From positions 1,860,001 to 1,924,000 of the forward strand of contig NZ_CP049303.1 of assembly GCF_019443985.1 (NCBI RefSeq): a stretch of DNA of 64,000 nucleotides, read 5' to 3'. A program made the translations under genes and the position numbers. This DNA is from Liquorilactobacillus hordei DSM 19519. GTDB lineage: Bacteria > Bacillota > Bacilli > Lactobacillales > Lactobacillaceae. How positions within the stretch are numbered: the stretch's first letter is position 1; each line of letters opens with the position of its first letter. Shown piece after piece: positions 8,336-16,984 of the stretch. Below the pieces are notes generated by a model. The model had not been told where the DNA came from and ran no database searches. It was given only the letters and a program-made list of their open reading frames with translations.

Positions 8336-8507
8336 GACAGCCTCCTTAAAGTATACAGATATTTATTTTCATATCTTTATTACCCTTACTCACTAAATAT
8401 CTTACAACTTATTATGTTAGTGTGCCATAAGTCAATAAAATTTGAATATCAACGTAAAATTATAAGCCCGTATTTTTTGAGTGATCAATAATTTAAAGCT
8501 AAACAAA

Positions 8508-8546
8508 AAAAGAAACCAAGTTAAAATTCGATTTTTAACTCAGCTT
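8508..8546 (-). terminator. Terminator of ackA
   Basis: On the minus strand, GAGTTAAAA pairs with TTTTAACT inside a weaker GAAGC/GGTTTC base, followed by seven T residues. It resembles the related terminators found at several other loci in the window. The rest of 8336-8507 holds no gene. On the minus strand it contains a TTGACT box near 8431-8436 that may belong to the metallophosphatase promoter. Confidence 0.7.
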
Positions 8547-8570
8547 CCTATTCTTATATTGCTAAACTAA

Positions 8571-9764
8571 TTAATTTTTTCCCAAGTCATAAACATCTTC
8601 TGCAATCATGAGTTCCTCATTTGTCGGAATTGTCCACACTTCAACAGCAGAATTTGCACTACTTATTTTTTGTTCTACAGACACTGCTTTTTCGTTACAT
8701 TGTTCATCGAGCTCAATGTTAAAAATCCCCAACTGGCTGCAAATCATTCTGCGAATAAAAGGTATATTTTCACCAATTCCTCCTGTAAACACAAGTGAGT
8801 CAATTCTGCCTAACTCTGCTGCATAGGAACCAATATATTTAACAATTCGATTAACAAATACTCTGACTGCCAAATCAGCGCGATGATTGTTATCTTTTTG
8901 TGCAAAAACTTCTCTCATATCTGGAGAAATACCGGAAATTCCTAAAATACCCGATTCTTTATTTAAAATATCAAGTACTCTCGTAGAGCTAACTCCCAAT
9001 TGATTTTCTAGATATATCAGCAAAGAAGGATCCACATCTCCTGAGCGAGTTTGCATAGTGATCCCTGAAACAGGGGAAAATCCCATACTGGTATCTATTG
9101 ACATCCCATTTCTAACAGCACAAATTGAAGCTCCTGATCCTAAATGCATTAAAATACTGTTTGTTTTGTTTTTTCTTTCCTTACCACCAGTCAGTTCTAA
9201 CAATCTATTAAAAACAAAACGGTAACTGATTCCATGTGCACCAAATTTTTGTACATGATATTTCTCATAAAATTCATAAGGAATACTGTATATAACATTT
9301 TCTTCTGACATCGTCTGGTGAAATCCCGTATCAAAAACAGCTACACTAAGTGCTTCCGGCAATACTTTTCTAAATGCTTTTATTGCCATAATATTAGCGG
9401 GATTGTGTAAAGGTGCCAACACTTTCAATTTTTCCATTGTAATCAATGTTTCATCATTAACAATCACAGATTTACTAAAAAAAGTACCACCATTAACGAA
9501 ACGATGCCCGACTCCCTTAATTTCATCAAGTTTCTCAACAATTTTATATTCTTGAAGTAATTGAAGAAGCCTAGTAACAGCTTCTTGATGGTTTTTAGAT
9601 TTAATTTTCTCAACTAACTTCTTTCCTGCAAATTCAGTCGTTTCGCTTGCATCATTAAGTCCTATCCGTTCAATTTGTCCTTTAGCAATTACTTCAGCAC
9701 TAGGCATATTAAATAATTTCCATTTCAAAGTTGAACTACCTGCATTTACGGCTAATATTTTCAT
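8571..9764 (-). CDS. ackA: Acetate kinase
   Basis: A 397-residue protein of normal length for acetate kinase, which makes ATP from acetyl phosphate. The N-terminal phosphate-binding block NAGSSTLKWKLF is at residues 6-17. RFVNGG is near 108, VFDTGFHQTM near 150, the adenosine-binding HLGSGAS region near 207, and FTGGIGEN near 325. A hairpin terminator follows at 8508-8546. It lies 40 bases after the YtxK-like methyltransferase gene, the common arrangement downstream of comG in lactobacilli, so read-through from that operon is possible. Confidence 0.96.
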   Translation of the reverse strand: MKILAVNAGSSTLKWKLFNMPSAEVIAKGQIERIGLNDASETTEFAGKKLVEKIKSKNHQEAVTRLLQLLQEYKIVEKLDEIKGVGHRFVNGGTFFSKSVIVNDETLITMEKLKVLAPLHNPANIMAIKAFRKVLPEALSVAVFDTGFHQTMSEENVIYSIPYEFYEKYHVQKFGAHGISYRFVFNRLLELTGGKERKNKTNSILMHLGSGASICAVRNGMSIDTSMGFSPVSGITMQTRSGDVDPSLLIYLENQLGVSSTRVLDILNKESGILGISGISPDMREVFAQKDNNHRADLAVRVFVNRIVKYIGSYAAELGRIDSLVFTGGIGENIPFIRRMICSQLGIFNIELDEQCNEKAVSVEQKISSANSAVEVWTIPTNEELMIAEDVYDLGKN

Positions 9765-9804
9765 GTTACTCTCTTTCTCTCTAAAGATCTATTATTATAT
9801 ATAT

Positions 9805-10812
9805 TTATTTATTTTCGTTTATCCAATTCTCAACTTGCTGCAAAAACCTTGCAAAAGCTTCTTTATTACTGATAGCAGGAAATCCACCTAAAAGAACTGG
9901 TTTTGCCTGTTTTGCGTTATTCCCACGTTTTTGCAATAATAGTAGCGACTTTGCACTTTCCTGTGAAGTAAATAAATCATTTGGTAAATTTAGTATTCCT
10001 TGAAAATGTGCCTGTTTCTGAATTACTTCCAGCAAACTCTTTGCCTCCGGCGATTCGAACAAATTCTTAGGCACAAGAAACACTCCCCATCCCCCAGGAA
10101 GTAACTGCAACATAGACTGTTCAATTAATAGGTGATGCACAAAAGAATGCCCCTTCAAAGCCCTAGTTTCAAAATTAACTACACGTTCATCAATCGGATA
10201 ATAGCCGATTGGCAAGTCACTCAAAACTACATCGACTTTCGGTGTTACTAAGTTATCAATCGCATCTTGATAATACAGGTCTGCATCAATATATTGCATT
10301 TTTAGATTCATTCCAGCAACTGATAGCATCGTATCATCATTATCAACACCAAATAATCTAATATCTTTTAATTTACCTTTTTTCAAATGGTTCGTTACCG
10401 TACTTAATAGGTTGCCAGTTCCAACAGCAATGTCTAAAATTTTGGTTTCTTCTTTTTGGTCTAATATTTTTTCCAGTAAATATGCCACTAGTAACCCAAT
10501 TGAATCAGGTGTCATTTGGTGATTTGGCTGAATCTTGTCGACTTTACTAGCTTTAACTAGTGCAAATTGAATAACTTGTCTCATTTCTTCAGGTAAGAGA
10601 TTAATATTCAAAAAATCATTGTAGATTGGCTTGATTTTATTAATAACCTTTTCCGTTGGTTTTCCATCCTCGATCATTATCTTGCCATCTTCAAGTAAAT
10701 TATCTCCAGTTTCAACTAAAGCATCCATATATGAAGTTGCCAAATCTTCCTTTAGCAAATCAGTTGCTTTATCGAATAAATTATATGCATTGCCTATTTT
10801 TTCTAAATTCAT
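9805..10812 (-). CDS. Class I SAM-dependent methyltransferase, YtxK-like
   Basis: A 335-residue protein with an N-terminal helical region (about 1-105) and an N6-adenine-type methyltransferase fold. The SAM motif I is ILDIAVGTGNLLS near residue 125. Motif IV reads SDLPIGYYP near residue 200, where true DNA N6-methylases have NPPY/DPPY, so classic DNA methylation is uncertain. YtxK-like genes are regularly found after comG in Bacillales and Lactobacillales. It lies 75 bases after comGG and before ackA, and is probably in the competence operon. Substrate unknown. Confidence 0.85.
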   Translation of the reverse strand: MNLEKIGNAYNLFDKATDLLKEDLATSYMDALVETGDNLLEDGKIMIEDGKPTEKVINKIKPIYNDFLNINLLPEEMRQVIQFALVKASKVDKIQPNHQMTPDSIGLLVAYLLEKILDQKEETKILDIAVGTGNLLSTVTNHLKKGKLKDIRLFGVDNDDTMLSVAGMNLKMQYIDADLYYQDAIDNLVTPKVDVVLSDLPIGYYPIDERVVNFETRALKGHSFVHHLLIEQSMLQLLPGGWGVFLVPKNLFESPEAKSLLEVIQKQAHFQGILNLPNDLFTSQESAKSLLLLQKRGNNAKQAKPVLLGGFPAISNKEAFARFLQQVENWINENK

Positions 10813-10887
10813 TTTTTCTCACTCCATTTATAATAACCTATACCAGTTTAACGAAAAAAAAATATAATTTCAATCCACAAACTATCT

Positions 10888-11181
10888 TTACTCTTCTTGT
10901 TCATTAATCATAATGGTTATCTTTTCCCCTGATTTCAAATTTATTCTGAATTTGTCTGCATCTTTTTTTACAGTTCCATCATGAAATTCTATAATCTCAT
11001 CATTTTCTATATTATTAGTTTTTGCTAAATTAACTAGTATCTCCGCCATTTTATAATCAATTGTTTTCTTCAAAGCAGATGCGCGTACAGAGTAATAATA
11101 CATTTGGGCACCAAAAATTAGACCCATAATTAATAATAATGTCAGAGCTGAAAAAATAACATATCCACCTGATTTTTTCAA
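10888..11181 (-). CDS. comGG: Competence minor pseudopilin ComGG
   Basis: A small protein with one hydrophobic segment (SGGYVIFSALTLLLIMGLIFG) after a short basic start and no obvious prepilin peptidase motif, as expected for ComGG. I place the start at the TTG at 11181, four bases after the comGF stop and behind AGAGGAG; this gives 97 residues. The open frame extends 19 codons upstream inside comGF, but that part has no ribosome site. It is the last of the comG pseudopilus genes. Identification rests on position and topology more than on sequence. Confidence 0.72.
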   Translation of the reverse strand: MKKSGGYVIFSALTLLLIMGLIFGAQMYYYSVRASALKKTIDYKMAEILVNLAKTNNIENDEIIEFHDGTVKKDADKFRINLKSGEKITIMINEQEE

Positions 11182-11185
11182 AAAA

Positions 11186-11626
11186 TTATTCTCCTCTTCT
11201 AATCGGTAGTACCAATTCCTTATAATATTCTTTCTCATGAAATTTAGCTCTGATCTTCAACGTAAATTCTTTTTCATCATAAAATGCATTGAAAAAGCTG
11301 ACATTATCCAAAAGTGGCTGATAACCACTTTCATCACCTGTCAGCTTGAGGACACCATTTTTTAAATACAAAAGATATTCCTTATTTGTTCCTTCATTAT
11401 ATAGTTTCGTAACGTTACCACTCTGGCTAACAAATTTCAGTTTAAGTGACTCATATGTTAATATATCCATTGCCTGTTGCCATTTAAAAAAATCCTGCTC
11501 ATTTGCTCCTTTATTTATCTTATTAGTTGTATTCATCACAAAACTAAATGTCAGTAATAACATACTCGTTAACAAAAGTGCCAAGAGAGATTCAAATAAT
11601 GTAAAACCTTGGTTAGTTTTTCTCAT
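11186..11626 (-). CDS. comGF: Competence minor pseudopilin ComGF
   Basis: About 146 residues from the ATG at 11626, which has the strong site AGGAGGTGAAATA. Residues 1-9 are polar, then FTLFESLLALLLTSMLLL follows, a type IV prepilin N-terminal helix with the conserved Glu at +5 after the cleavage glycine (QG|FTLFE). The rest is a short mixed domain typical of ComGF. It would be processed by ComC and join the competence pseudopilus that brings DNA across the wall. Confidence 0.85.
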   Translation of the reverse strand: MRKTNQGFTLFESLLALLLTSMLLLTFSFVMNTTNKINKGANEQDFFKWQQAMDILTYESLKLKFVSQSGNVTKLYNEGTNKEYLLYLKNGVLKLTGDESGYQPLLDNVSFFNAFYDEKEFTLKIRAKFHEKEYYKELVLPIRRGE

Positions 11627-11630
11627 TATT

Positions 11631-11900
11631 TCACCTCCTAATATTGTACTTATCAATACTTTGTTTCTCAGCTTTAGATAATTTATCATAACCTTGAATG
11701 GTCATCTTTTTACTAATATTCAACATTTTGTCCATCTTATTCAATTCCACAATCTGCTGTTTCTCATGCCTAATAAGTACACGTTGCTCGTTAAAAAATA
11801 AATTGGTTAATCCACAAAATAAAACCATTTCAATTACAACTTCCGCAATTAAATAACCACTAGTTCTGCTCTTTTTTAATACGATAATCCCCCCATGCAA
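11631..11900 (-). CDS. comGE: Competence minor pseudopilin ComGE
   Basis: An 89-residue frame from a TTG at 11900 that overlaps the 3' end of comGD. The prepilin-like segment is GYLIAEVVIEMVLFCGL, with Glu near position +5. No good ribosome site precedes the TTG; the G-run at 11890-11895 lies inside the frame, so the true start is uncertain and translation may be coupled to comGD. Identity is from position in the operon and topology. Confidence 0.75.
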   Translation of the reverse strand: MHGGIIVLKKSRTSGYLIAEVVIEMVLFCGLTNLFFNEQRVLIRHEKQQIVELNKMDKMLNISKKMTIQGYDKLSKAEKQSIDKYNIRR

Positions 11901-12291
11901 GTTGGAAAGTAATAATATACTTTGTTTTTGTCACATCAGAATTGAAAACAACAGTATCTGCTCCCACTCGTCCACTTGTCGAAATTTGGATATGTTGATA
12001 TCTATACAAATGTAACCCGTGGGGATAATTCAGATACTTCCTTTCCTTATTGTTAATCACGAAAATTACCTTATCATTATAAAAGTACACATTGCCCTTT
12101 TGCCCACTCTTAGGAACAATTGTAACTATCCTTGTCCATGATTCATCAAATTTTTTCCAAAAGATTTCCTCTGCTATCTCATTATATTTATTTTGAATAG
12201 GATGAATTGAAATTAACAACATGAAAGCTGCAATACTTAACACAATCATAACTTCTATTAATGTAAAACCTTTGCTATTTTGTTTATTCAT
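11860..12291 (-). CDS. comGD: Competence pseudopilin ComGD
   Basis: A 143-residue prepilin-like protein from the ATG at 12291, overlapping the comGC stop by eight bases. The N terminus reads KQNSKGFTLIEVMIVLSIAA: a prepilin peptidase site (G|F) with Glu at +5 and a hydrophobic helix. The globular part includes a GRVGADTVVF segment. It is a minor pseudopilin of the DNA uptake apparatus. Confidence 0.88.
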   Translation of the reverse strand: MNKQNSKGFTLIEVMIVLSIAAFMLLISIHPIQNKYNEIAEEIFWKKFDESWTRIVTIVPKSGQKGNVYFYNDKVIFVINNKERKYLNYPHGLHLYRYQHIQISTSGRVGADTVVFNSDVTKTKYIITFQLAWGDYRIKKEQN

Positions 12292-12583
12292 TAGAATCAA
12301 TTACAATTTTTTCATTTTTTGCTTTTTCAAATTGTTTCTTATTCAGATAATTTTTCGCATATAGTTGATCTAATGATACTGCCGATTCACCGGTATCACT
12401 TTTATACAAATCAGCTTGTGTTTGAACAACCTCATTAAATGCTTCACCTCCAATTTTCTGTGCATTACTTTTTTGTGCTCCCAATTTTGGCATTATTAGT
12501 AATAATAAAATTCCTATTATGAAAATCACAATTGACATTTCTATTAAAGTAAAACCAGACATATTTTTCTTTCTTTTTTCCAT
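12284..12583 (-). CDS. comGC: Competence major pseudopilin ComGC
   Basis: A 99-residue protein with the prepilin motif SGFTLIEMSIVIFIIGILL directly after a basic leader (MEKRKKNM), cleavage between G and F and Glu at +5. Length and composition fit ComGC, the major pseudopilus subunit. The start follows a GGTGGAGG site that overlaps the comGB C-terminal codons. The downstream helix includes the LIMPKL segment. Confidence 0.92.
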   Translation of the reverse strand: MEKRKKNMSGFTLIEMSIVIFIIGILLLLIMPKLGAQKSNAQKIGGEAFNEVVQTQADLYKSDTGESAVSLDQLYAKNYLNKKQFEKAKNEKIVIDSNE

Positions 12584-12586
12584 AAT

Positions 12587-13567
12587 TTAACCTCCACCTA
12601 AATTACTATAAATTGGCGTTAACATTTTTAAATACGTAATAACTATCAATATTGCAATAATGACAAATAGAATTGGCTGTATCATTTCTATTAATCGATT
12701 AATTTGAATTACCAATCTCTTATAAATTATTTCAGAAAAGAAAAAAAATTCTTCCCCAACAAGACTCAATACTTTTCCTTTTTGTAAAAATAAACTAATT
12801 TCTGAAGGTAAAAAATCGTACTTAGCAATGAATTTATGAATATCATTACCCTTTTTTAAATTATCACCTAACTCATTACCAACTTCATATAAAAAAGTAT
12901 TCTTCTCGAATTTTTTTAGAAACAAATAAATTTCTTTAATATTCATCCCTTCTTTTAATAAAATTGCTAAGTTAAAGGTAATGTAATATGCATAGTATTC
13001 TTTAAATAAGGTTCCAACTAGTGGTAACCTACATAATTTCTGTCTTCTTTTCAAAGTTGATAATCTTGTATATCCCCATAACTCATAGGAAATGATTAAT
13101 AAAAAAAATCCTATTACAAACAGTCCCCATATACTATATTTATTACCTGCTGTAGTGTTTATACCTAATTCTTTCATTTGTGGTTGCCATAAAAAATGTA
13201 TTGCAATACTCAATCCTGCTAACATTATCAATAACATCACTGGATATAATAAAACACCTACTAATTTTCTTCTTTGCTCCTCTCTTTTTTCCCATAACAA
13301 TCCAATTTCTTTTAAGCTTCTTGGAAGAAATCCAAATTTTTCTGCTATAAAAAGTTGATTATATGTGTCATGGTTAATCAGCCCCTCTAATCCAGAACAA
13401 AAAGTATTACCCATTTCGATTTCTTTTTGTATTTTTTTACAAATGTTCCTTTGATTTGGGAAGAAAATCTTTATATCATTAAGTGATTGCCTTAGTGAAA
13501 AACCAGAATAAATTAAATCACCCAACGTTTTAAAAAATAATGTTTGCTGTTTTATCGACCAACTAAT
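12587..13567 (-). CDS. comGB: Competence polytopic membrane protein ComGB (probable ATT start)
   Basis: A GspF/PilC-type inner membrane platform protein with T2SSF domains and three hydrophobic segments: near residues 110-130, 155-175 and 295-320 of the short form. I choose the ATT at 13567 as start. It lies nine bases after AAGGAGG and just past the comGA stop, and it gives 326 residues beginning SWSIKQQTLFFKTLGDLI, which aligns in length and pattern with the usual ComGB start. The open frame continues 39 codons further to an ATG at 13684 inside comGA, but that overlap of over 100 bases has no ribosome site and no family-like sequence. Confidence 0.88.
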   Translation of the reverse strand: MSWSIKQQTLFFKTLGDLIYSGFSLRQSLNDIKIFFPNQRNICKKIQKEIEMGNTFCSGLEGLINHDTYNQLFIAEKFGFLPRSLKEIGLLWEKREEQRRKLVGVLLYPVMLLIMLAGLSIAIHFLWQPQMKELGINTTAGNKYSIWGLFVIGFFLLIISYELWGYTRLSTLKRRQKLCRLPLVGTLFKEYYAYYITFNLAILLKEGMNIKEIYLFLKKFEKNTFLYEVGNELGDNLKKGNDIHKFIAKYDFLPSEISLFLQKGKVLSLVGEEFFFFSEIIYKRLVIQINRLIEMIQPILFVIIAILIVITYLKMLTPIYSNLGGG

Positions 13568-13571
13568 CTTG

Positions 13572-14534
13572 TTAGCCCTCCTTGAATTTTTCAAAAGTAT
13601 CTTCTGTAATACTTTTTTCTTGCATGCATTCAGCAAGTCGTTCACTCCAATCATGTGATATTTTGGCATGCGTAGTTTCTTCACTTTCTAACTGTTCATT
13701 TGTTAATTGTTCAAATAACACCTTGCTTCTTCCTTCTTTCGTAGTTGGAATCAGTCTTTGATAATTAATTAGTCTAAGGGTTTGTCTCAAATCTACATTT
13801 TTAATTCCAAAAGCTAGCATTCTATTCACAACTCCTGTAGCATTCAAAGCATGAACAGTACTTAAAACTAATTGCCCTCCCAAAGCAGCTTTCACGGTAT
13901 TTCTTGCTGTTTCTTCGTCACGAATTTCTCCAACTATCAGCACATCAAATCTATGCCTGAGTGTTGCTTTTATCAACGATGAATAATCCATCTGTGCCAT
14001 ATTATTTACTTGTAACTGAAGAAACTTTGGTTCAAAAATTTCAACCGGATCTTCGATGGTCATAACTCGTTGACCCATTTTTCGAGCAATTTGATACATT
14101 GTTGATGTCTTTCCTGATCCTACAGGTCCAGAAAATAAAATTAGTCCTTTATTTTGTGCCTTACTTAAAATCAAATTCAACTGTTCTTCGAAAAAATATT
14201 CATTCAAGTCGCTCGCTCTTTGATATATCAGTCTAATAACAACTGCCTCTCTTCCTAAAAAATCACCGACACTTGCCATCCGACTGTAAACACCATCACG
14301 AATCGTCATTGCGCCAGTCTGTGGTCTTCTGTGCTCGCTTAAAGACATACTAGATCGAAATTTAAGATTATTAATTATTTGCTGTCCTTTTTCAAAGTCA
14401 ATTACTTGATATAGTTGATTTATTCCCATTATCGTTAGTCTAATTTCATACATATCACCTTTTGGATGCAAAGAAATATCACTCGCATATTTCTTTATTG
14501 CAGCTTCAAACATTTCTTGCACTACTTCATTCAA
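13572..14534 (-). CDS. comGA: Competence assembly ATPase ComGA
   Basis: A 320-residue type II/IV secretion ATPase. Walker A is FSGPVGSGKTSTM near residue 135, the Asp box is in TIEDPVE, and Walker B is LIVGEIRDEETA near 198. The start is a TTG behind AGGAGGTGA. It powers pseudopilus assembly for DNA uptake and is the first gene of the comGABCDEFG operon. A small perfect inverted repeat lies 15 bases upstream (14550-14564). Confidence 0.94.
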   Translation of the reverse strand: MNEVVQEMFEAAIKKYASDISLHPKGDMYEIRLTIMGINQLYQVIDFEKGQQIINNLKFRSSMSLSEHRRPQTGAMTIRDGVYSRMASVGDFLGREAVVIRLIYQRASDLNEYFFEEQLNLILSKAQNKGLILFSGPVGSGKTSTMYQIARKMGQRVMTIEDPVEIFEPKFLQLQVNNMAQMDYSSLIKATLRHRFDVLIVGEIRDEETARNTVKAALGGQLVLSTVHALNATGVVNRMLAFGIKNVDLRQTLRLINYQRLIPTTKEGRSKVLFEQLTNEQLESEETTHAKISHDWSERLAECMQEKSITEDTFEKFKEG

Positions 14535-14549
14535 GTTGCTTCACCTCCT

Positions 14550-14564
14550 CGTATCATAAATACG
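14550..14564. repeat. Inverted repeat CGTAT-N5-ATACG upstream of comGA
   Basis: A perfect 5-bp palindrome with a 5-base centre between the rbsK terminator and the comGA ribosome site. It overlaps the place where a promoter or a competence sigma box would be expected. No function is proven; it could be chance. Confidence 0.35.
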
Positions 14565-14584
14565 CAAATAATTTCTTACAATAT

Positions 14585-14617
14585 AAAAAAATCGCAATAA
14601 AAATTGCGATTTTTTTA
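14585..14617. terminator. Terminator of the ribokinase gene
   Basis: ATCGCAAT and ATTGCGAT form a stem with A-runs and T-runs on both sides, so it can act in both directions. It separates rbsK from the comG operon. Confidence 0.85.
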
Positions 14618-14636
14618 GTATGTGTCTCAGCATATT

Positions 14637-15542
14637 CTAATTATTAATTTGTTTTCTTGTTGGAATTGAAGAAATTGCTCCTAGTGTTTGGACTGTAATT
14701 GCTGAGGCCTTCGTAGCGTACTCAATAGCCTCCTTAATATTTGCCAAATTATTTTCTAGCTGTGAACATAAAGCCCCTATAAATGTATCACCAGCGGCAG
14801 TTGTATCAATTGCTTTTACCTTTAATGCTGGGATAAGGCCTTCATCATCTTCAGTTAAATAGTAGGCCCCTTTACTTCCAAGCGTAATAATAACATTTCT
14901 AGTACCTTTCTCACGCAAAATTTTAGCGGCAGCAGCGGCTGTATCTTTATCTGTAATTTTAATTCCCGTTAGCATCTGTGCTTCAATCTCATTAGGAATA
15001 ATCAAATCTGTAATTTTCAACAAATCATCTGCAACGCTTTGAGCAGGTGCTGGGTTTAGAATTGTTGTTACTTTGTTCTTATGTGCAATACTGAAAGCTT
15101 CCATTATTCGCTCAAGTTTAACTTCAAATTGGGCAATTATAAAATCCGCATTTTTGATGCTATCTTGTGCATTTATCACATCAGCAGCAGTTATCTCAAG
15201 GTTAGTACCTCCATTTATGATGATACTGTTTTGTCCAGAATCTTGCAGTAAAATGTATGCTTGACCAGTTTGACCATCTTTTTTTACCACTACATTCGTC
15301 GTATCAATACTATCTTTTTTCAGCAGTGTTAACATTTTCTTTCCATAACCATCATTACCTACTTTGCCAATAAATGTTGTTGCTGCACCACTTCTTACTG
15401 CAGCAATTGCCTGATTTGCACCCTTTCCACCACCTGCCGTTGCAAGTGACTTCATTTTCATTGTTTCTCCGGGTTTAGGTAAACGAGCAATCTTCAAAAT
15501 AACATCAACATTAATACTTCCAAGAATTGTGATTTTCTTCAT
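14637..15542 (-). CDS. rbsK: Ribokinase
   Basis: A 301-residue PfkB-family sugar kinase from the ATG at 15542, which has an AGAGGTG site; an upstream in-frame start would add 24 unrelated residues. The N-terminal GSINVDVILK and GGGKGANQAIAAVRSGA are the substrate-binding signatures of ribokinase. The C-terminal DTTAAGDTFIGAL near residue 245 holds the catalytic Asp and anion hole. It phosphorylates ribose with ATP. It stands alone here without ribose transport genes, so the true sugar may be another pentose or nucleoside-derived sugar. Confidence 0.9.
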   Translation of the reverse strand: MKKITILGSINVDVILKIARLPKPGETMKMKSLATAGGGKGANQAIAAVRSGAATTFIGKVGNDGYGKKMLTLLKKDSIDTTNVVVKKDGQTGQAYILLQDSGQNSIIINGGTNLEITAADVINAQDSIKNADFIIAQFEVKLERIMEAFSIAHKNKVTTILNPAPAQSVADDLLKITDLIIPNEIEAQMLTGIKITDKDTAAAAAKILREKGTRNVIITLGSKGAYYLTEDDEGLIPALKVKAIDTTAAGDTFIGALCSQLENNLANIKEAIEYATKASAITVQTLGAISSIPTRKQINN

Positions 15543-15581
15543 TATTTTGCACCTCTTTTTAGAGTAAATTATATCATTTCT

Positions 15582-15632
15582 AAAAAAATATCTCTCACCA
15601 GTCAGACTCAACAACTAGCAAGAGATATTAAA
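15582..15632 (-). terminator. Terminator of the yebC gene
   Basis: On the minus strand AATATCTCT pairs with AGAGATATT over a long loop, followed by seven T residues. Confidence 0.65.
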
Positions 15633-15649
15633 TTTTATTTGATTAGAAC

Positions 15650-16378
15650 CTAGTCTTCAGGAAATTCACCTGAATGATAAACTTCTGAAACATCATCTTC
15701 ATCTTCAAGTCGATCAATTAAACGCTCTAATTGTTCAACCTTATCTTCTGGAACTGGCACATAATTTTGTGGTACCATCGTTAGCTCTGCAGTATCTAAC
15801 TCATACTTCTTTTGAAGCTCATCTCGAACTTCTGCAAAATCTTTTGGATCTGTATATATCTCAAAAACATCCTCTGATGTCTGTAAATCTTCTGCCCCTG
15901 CGTTGATTACATCCTCAAACATCTGATCTTCATCAACATCTAAATCCTCGCGATCAATGGCAATGTAGCCTCGACGATCAAACATAAAACTCACTGATCC
16001 AGATTCACCTAAATTCCCGCCATTTCTTGTGAAATCAGCACGAACCGCTGAAGCTGTTCTATTACGATTATCAGTCAATGTATGGACCAAGATAGCAATT
16101 CCAGCTGGGCCATATCCCTCATAAGTAATCTCTTCATAATTTGCACCATCTGCACCAGTCGACTTATCAATCGCACGTTTGATATTATCTTTTGGCATAT
16201 TCGCAGCGCGTGCCTTATCAACCATTAAACGTAATTGTGGATTAGAATCTGGGTCAGGACCACCACTCTTTGCCGCCATATAGATTTCTCGTGATAGCTT
16301 TTGAAAAATTTTTCCACGTTTAGCATCTTGGGCATTTTTTCGGCCTTGGATGTTATTCCATTTAGAATGTCCTGACAT
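15650..16378 (-). CDS. yebC: YebC/PmpR family protein
   Basis: A 242-residue protein from the ATG at 16378, where [22 protein letters not shown] begins the family N terminus; a 14-residue upstream extension lacks family character. Further hallmarks are [12 protein letters not shown] and YEGYGPAG. The acidic C-terminal end is typical. YebC-type proteins bind DNA or act on ribosomes at difficult proline-containing sequences, depending on the species. It is a single gene with its own terminator. Confidence 0.93.
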   Translation of the reverse strand: MSGHSKWNNIQGRKNAQDAKRGKIFQKLSREIYMAAKSGGPDPDSNPQLRLMVDKARAANMPKDNIKRAIDKSTGADGANYEEITYEGYGPAGIAILVHTLTDNRNRTASAVRADFTRNGGNLGESGSVSFMFDRRGYIAIDREDLDVDEDQMFEDVINAGAEDLQTSEDVFEIYTDPKDFAEVRDELQKKYELDTAELTMVPQNYVPVPEDKVEQLERLIDRLEDEDDVSEVYHSGEFPED

Positions 16379-16469
16379 TTCTAATACCTCTTTCCGAATT
16401 GTTATAAAGTAATAATACAATCGTAGTAAATCATATCAAAAAAAATTGATTAAAGCAAGATTTTTTGAA

Positions 16470-16967
16470 TTACTTAATTTTTCTCCCAAAATATATCCCT
16501 ACAAAAAGAATTCCAACAAGCGCACCAGCACCATCTAAGATAACATCTTGAAACAATGGTGTTCGTCCACCTGTAATCATCTCATGAATCTCATCAAGTG
16601 CTGCATAACCAACCGTAGAAAGAAATGCAATCCCAATTGTCAACCAAATGCTTCCTAAGCGTTTTTTAAGACCTAGATAAAAGAATGTTCCCATCAAGCA
16701 GTAAAAGAAAAAGTGAGCACCTTTTCTCATAAAAAACTCTACAAATTTAAAATAACCAACCTCAGCTATACTAATTTTTTCAGTAGCATAATTAAATGAG
16801 ATACCACTTAGAGTATTTTTTAAAGGTTCTGCACTCAGATATTTCTCCAAAAAAGGAACGGAAGTCTGCTGTTTATAGGTCATGGAAGAACTAATAAACA
16901 AAATTAACATTACAAGCAATGCCAATAACAAAAAAGTATTAGCACTTAGTTTAAAATTTCGCTTCAA
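16470..16967 (-). CDS. VanZ-like membrane protein
   Basis: A 165-residue protein with four or five hydrophobic segments. The VanZ-type core is visible as FFMRKGAHFFFYCLMGTFFYLGL and ALDEIHEMITGGRTPLFQDVILDGAGALVG. VanZ gives low-level teicoplanin resistance in enterococci, but most chromosomal relatives have no known role and resistance should not be assumed. It follows ccpA by 17 bases on the same strand and may be co-transcribed. Confidence 0.85.
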   Translation of the reverse strand: MKRNFKLSANTFLLLALLVMLILFISSSMTYKQQTSVPFLEKYLSAEPLKNTLSGISFNYATEKISIAEVGYFKFVEFFMRKGAHFFFYCLMGTFFYLGLKKRLGSIWLTIGIAFLSTVGYAALDEIHEMITGGRTPLFQDVILDGAGALVGILFVGIYFGRKIK

Positions 16968-16984
16968 TCTTATGCCTCCGGATC

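Noticed and set aside
9805-10812. DNA restriction-type methyltransferase
   Set aside because: Motif IV is DLPI rather than NPPY/DPPY and there is no partner nuclease; better read as a YtxK-like protein of unknown substrate.
11346-11681. Plus-strand frame opposite comGF
   Set aside because: Antisense shadow of a low-GC membrane-helix gene, no start signal.
12587-13684. Long form of ComGB starting at the ATG at 13684
   Set aside because: Would overlap comGA by 113 bases, has no ribosome site, and the extra residues do not look like a ComGB N terminus.
16470-16967. Glycopeptide resistance function for the VanZ-like gene
   Set aside because: No other van genes are present and chromosomal VanZ-like proteins are widespread; resistance cannot be inferred.
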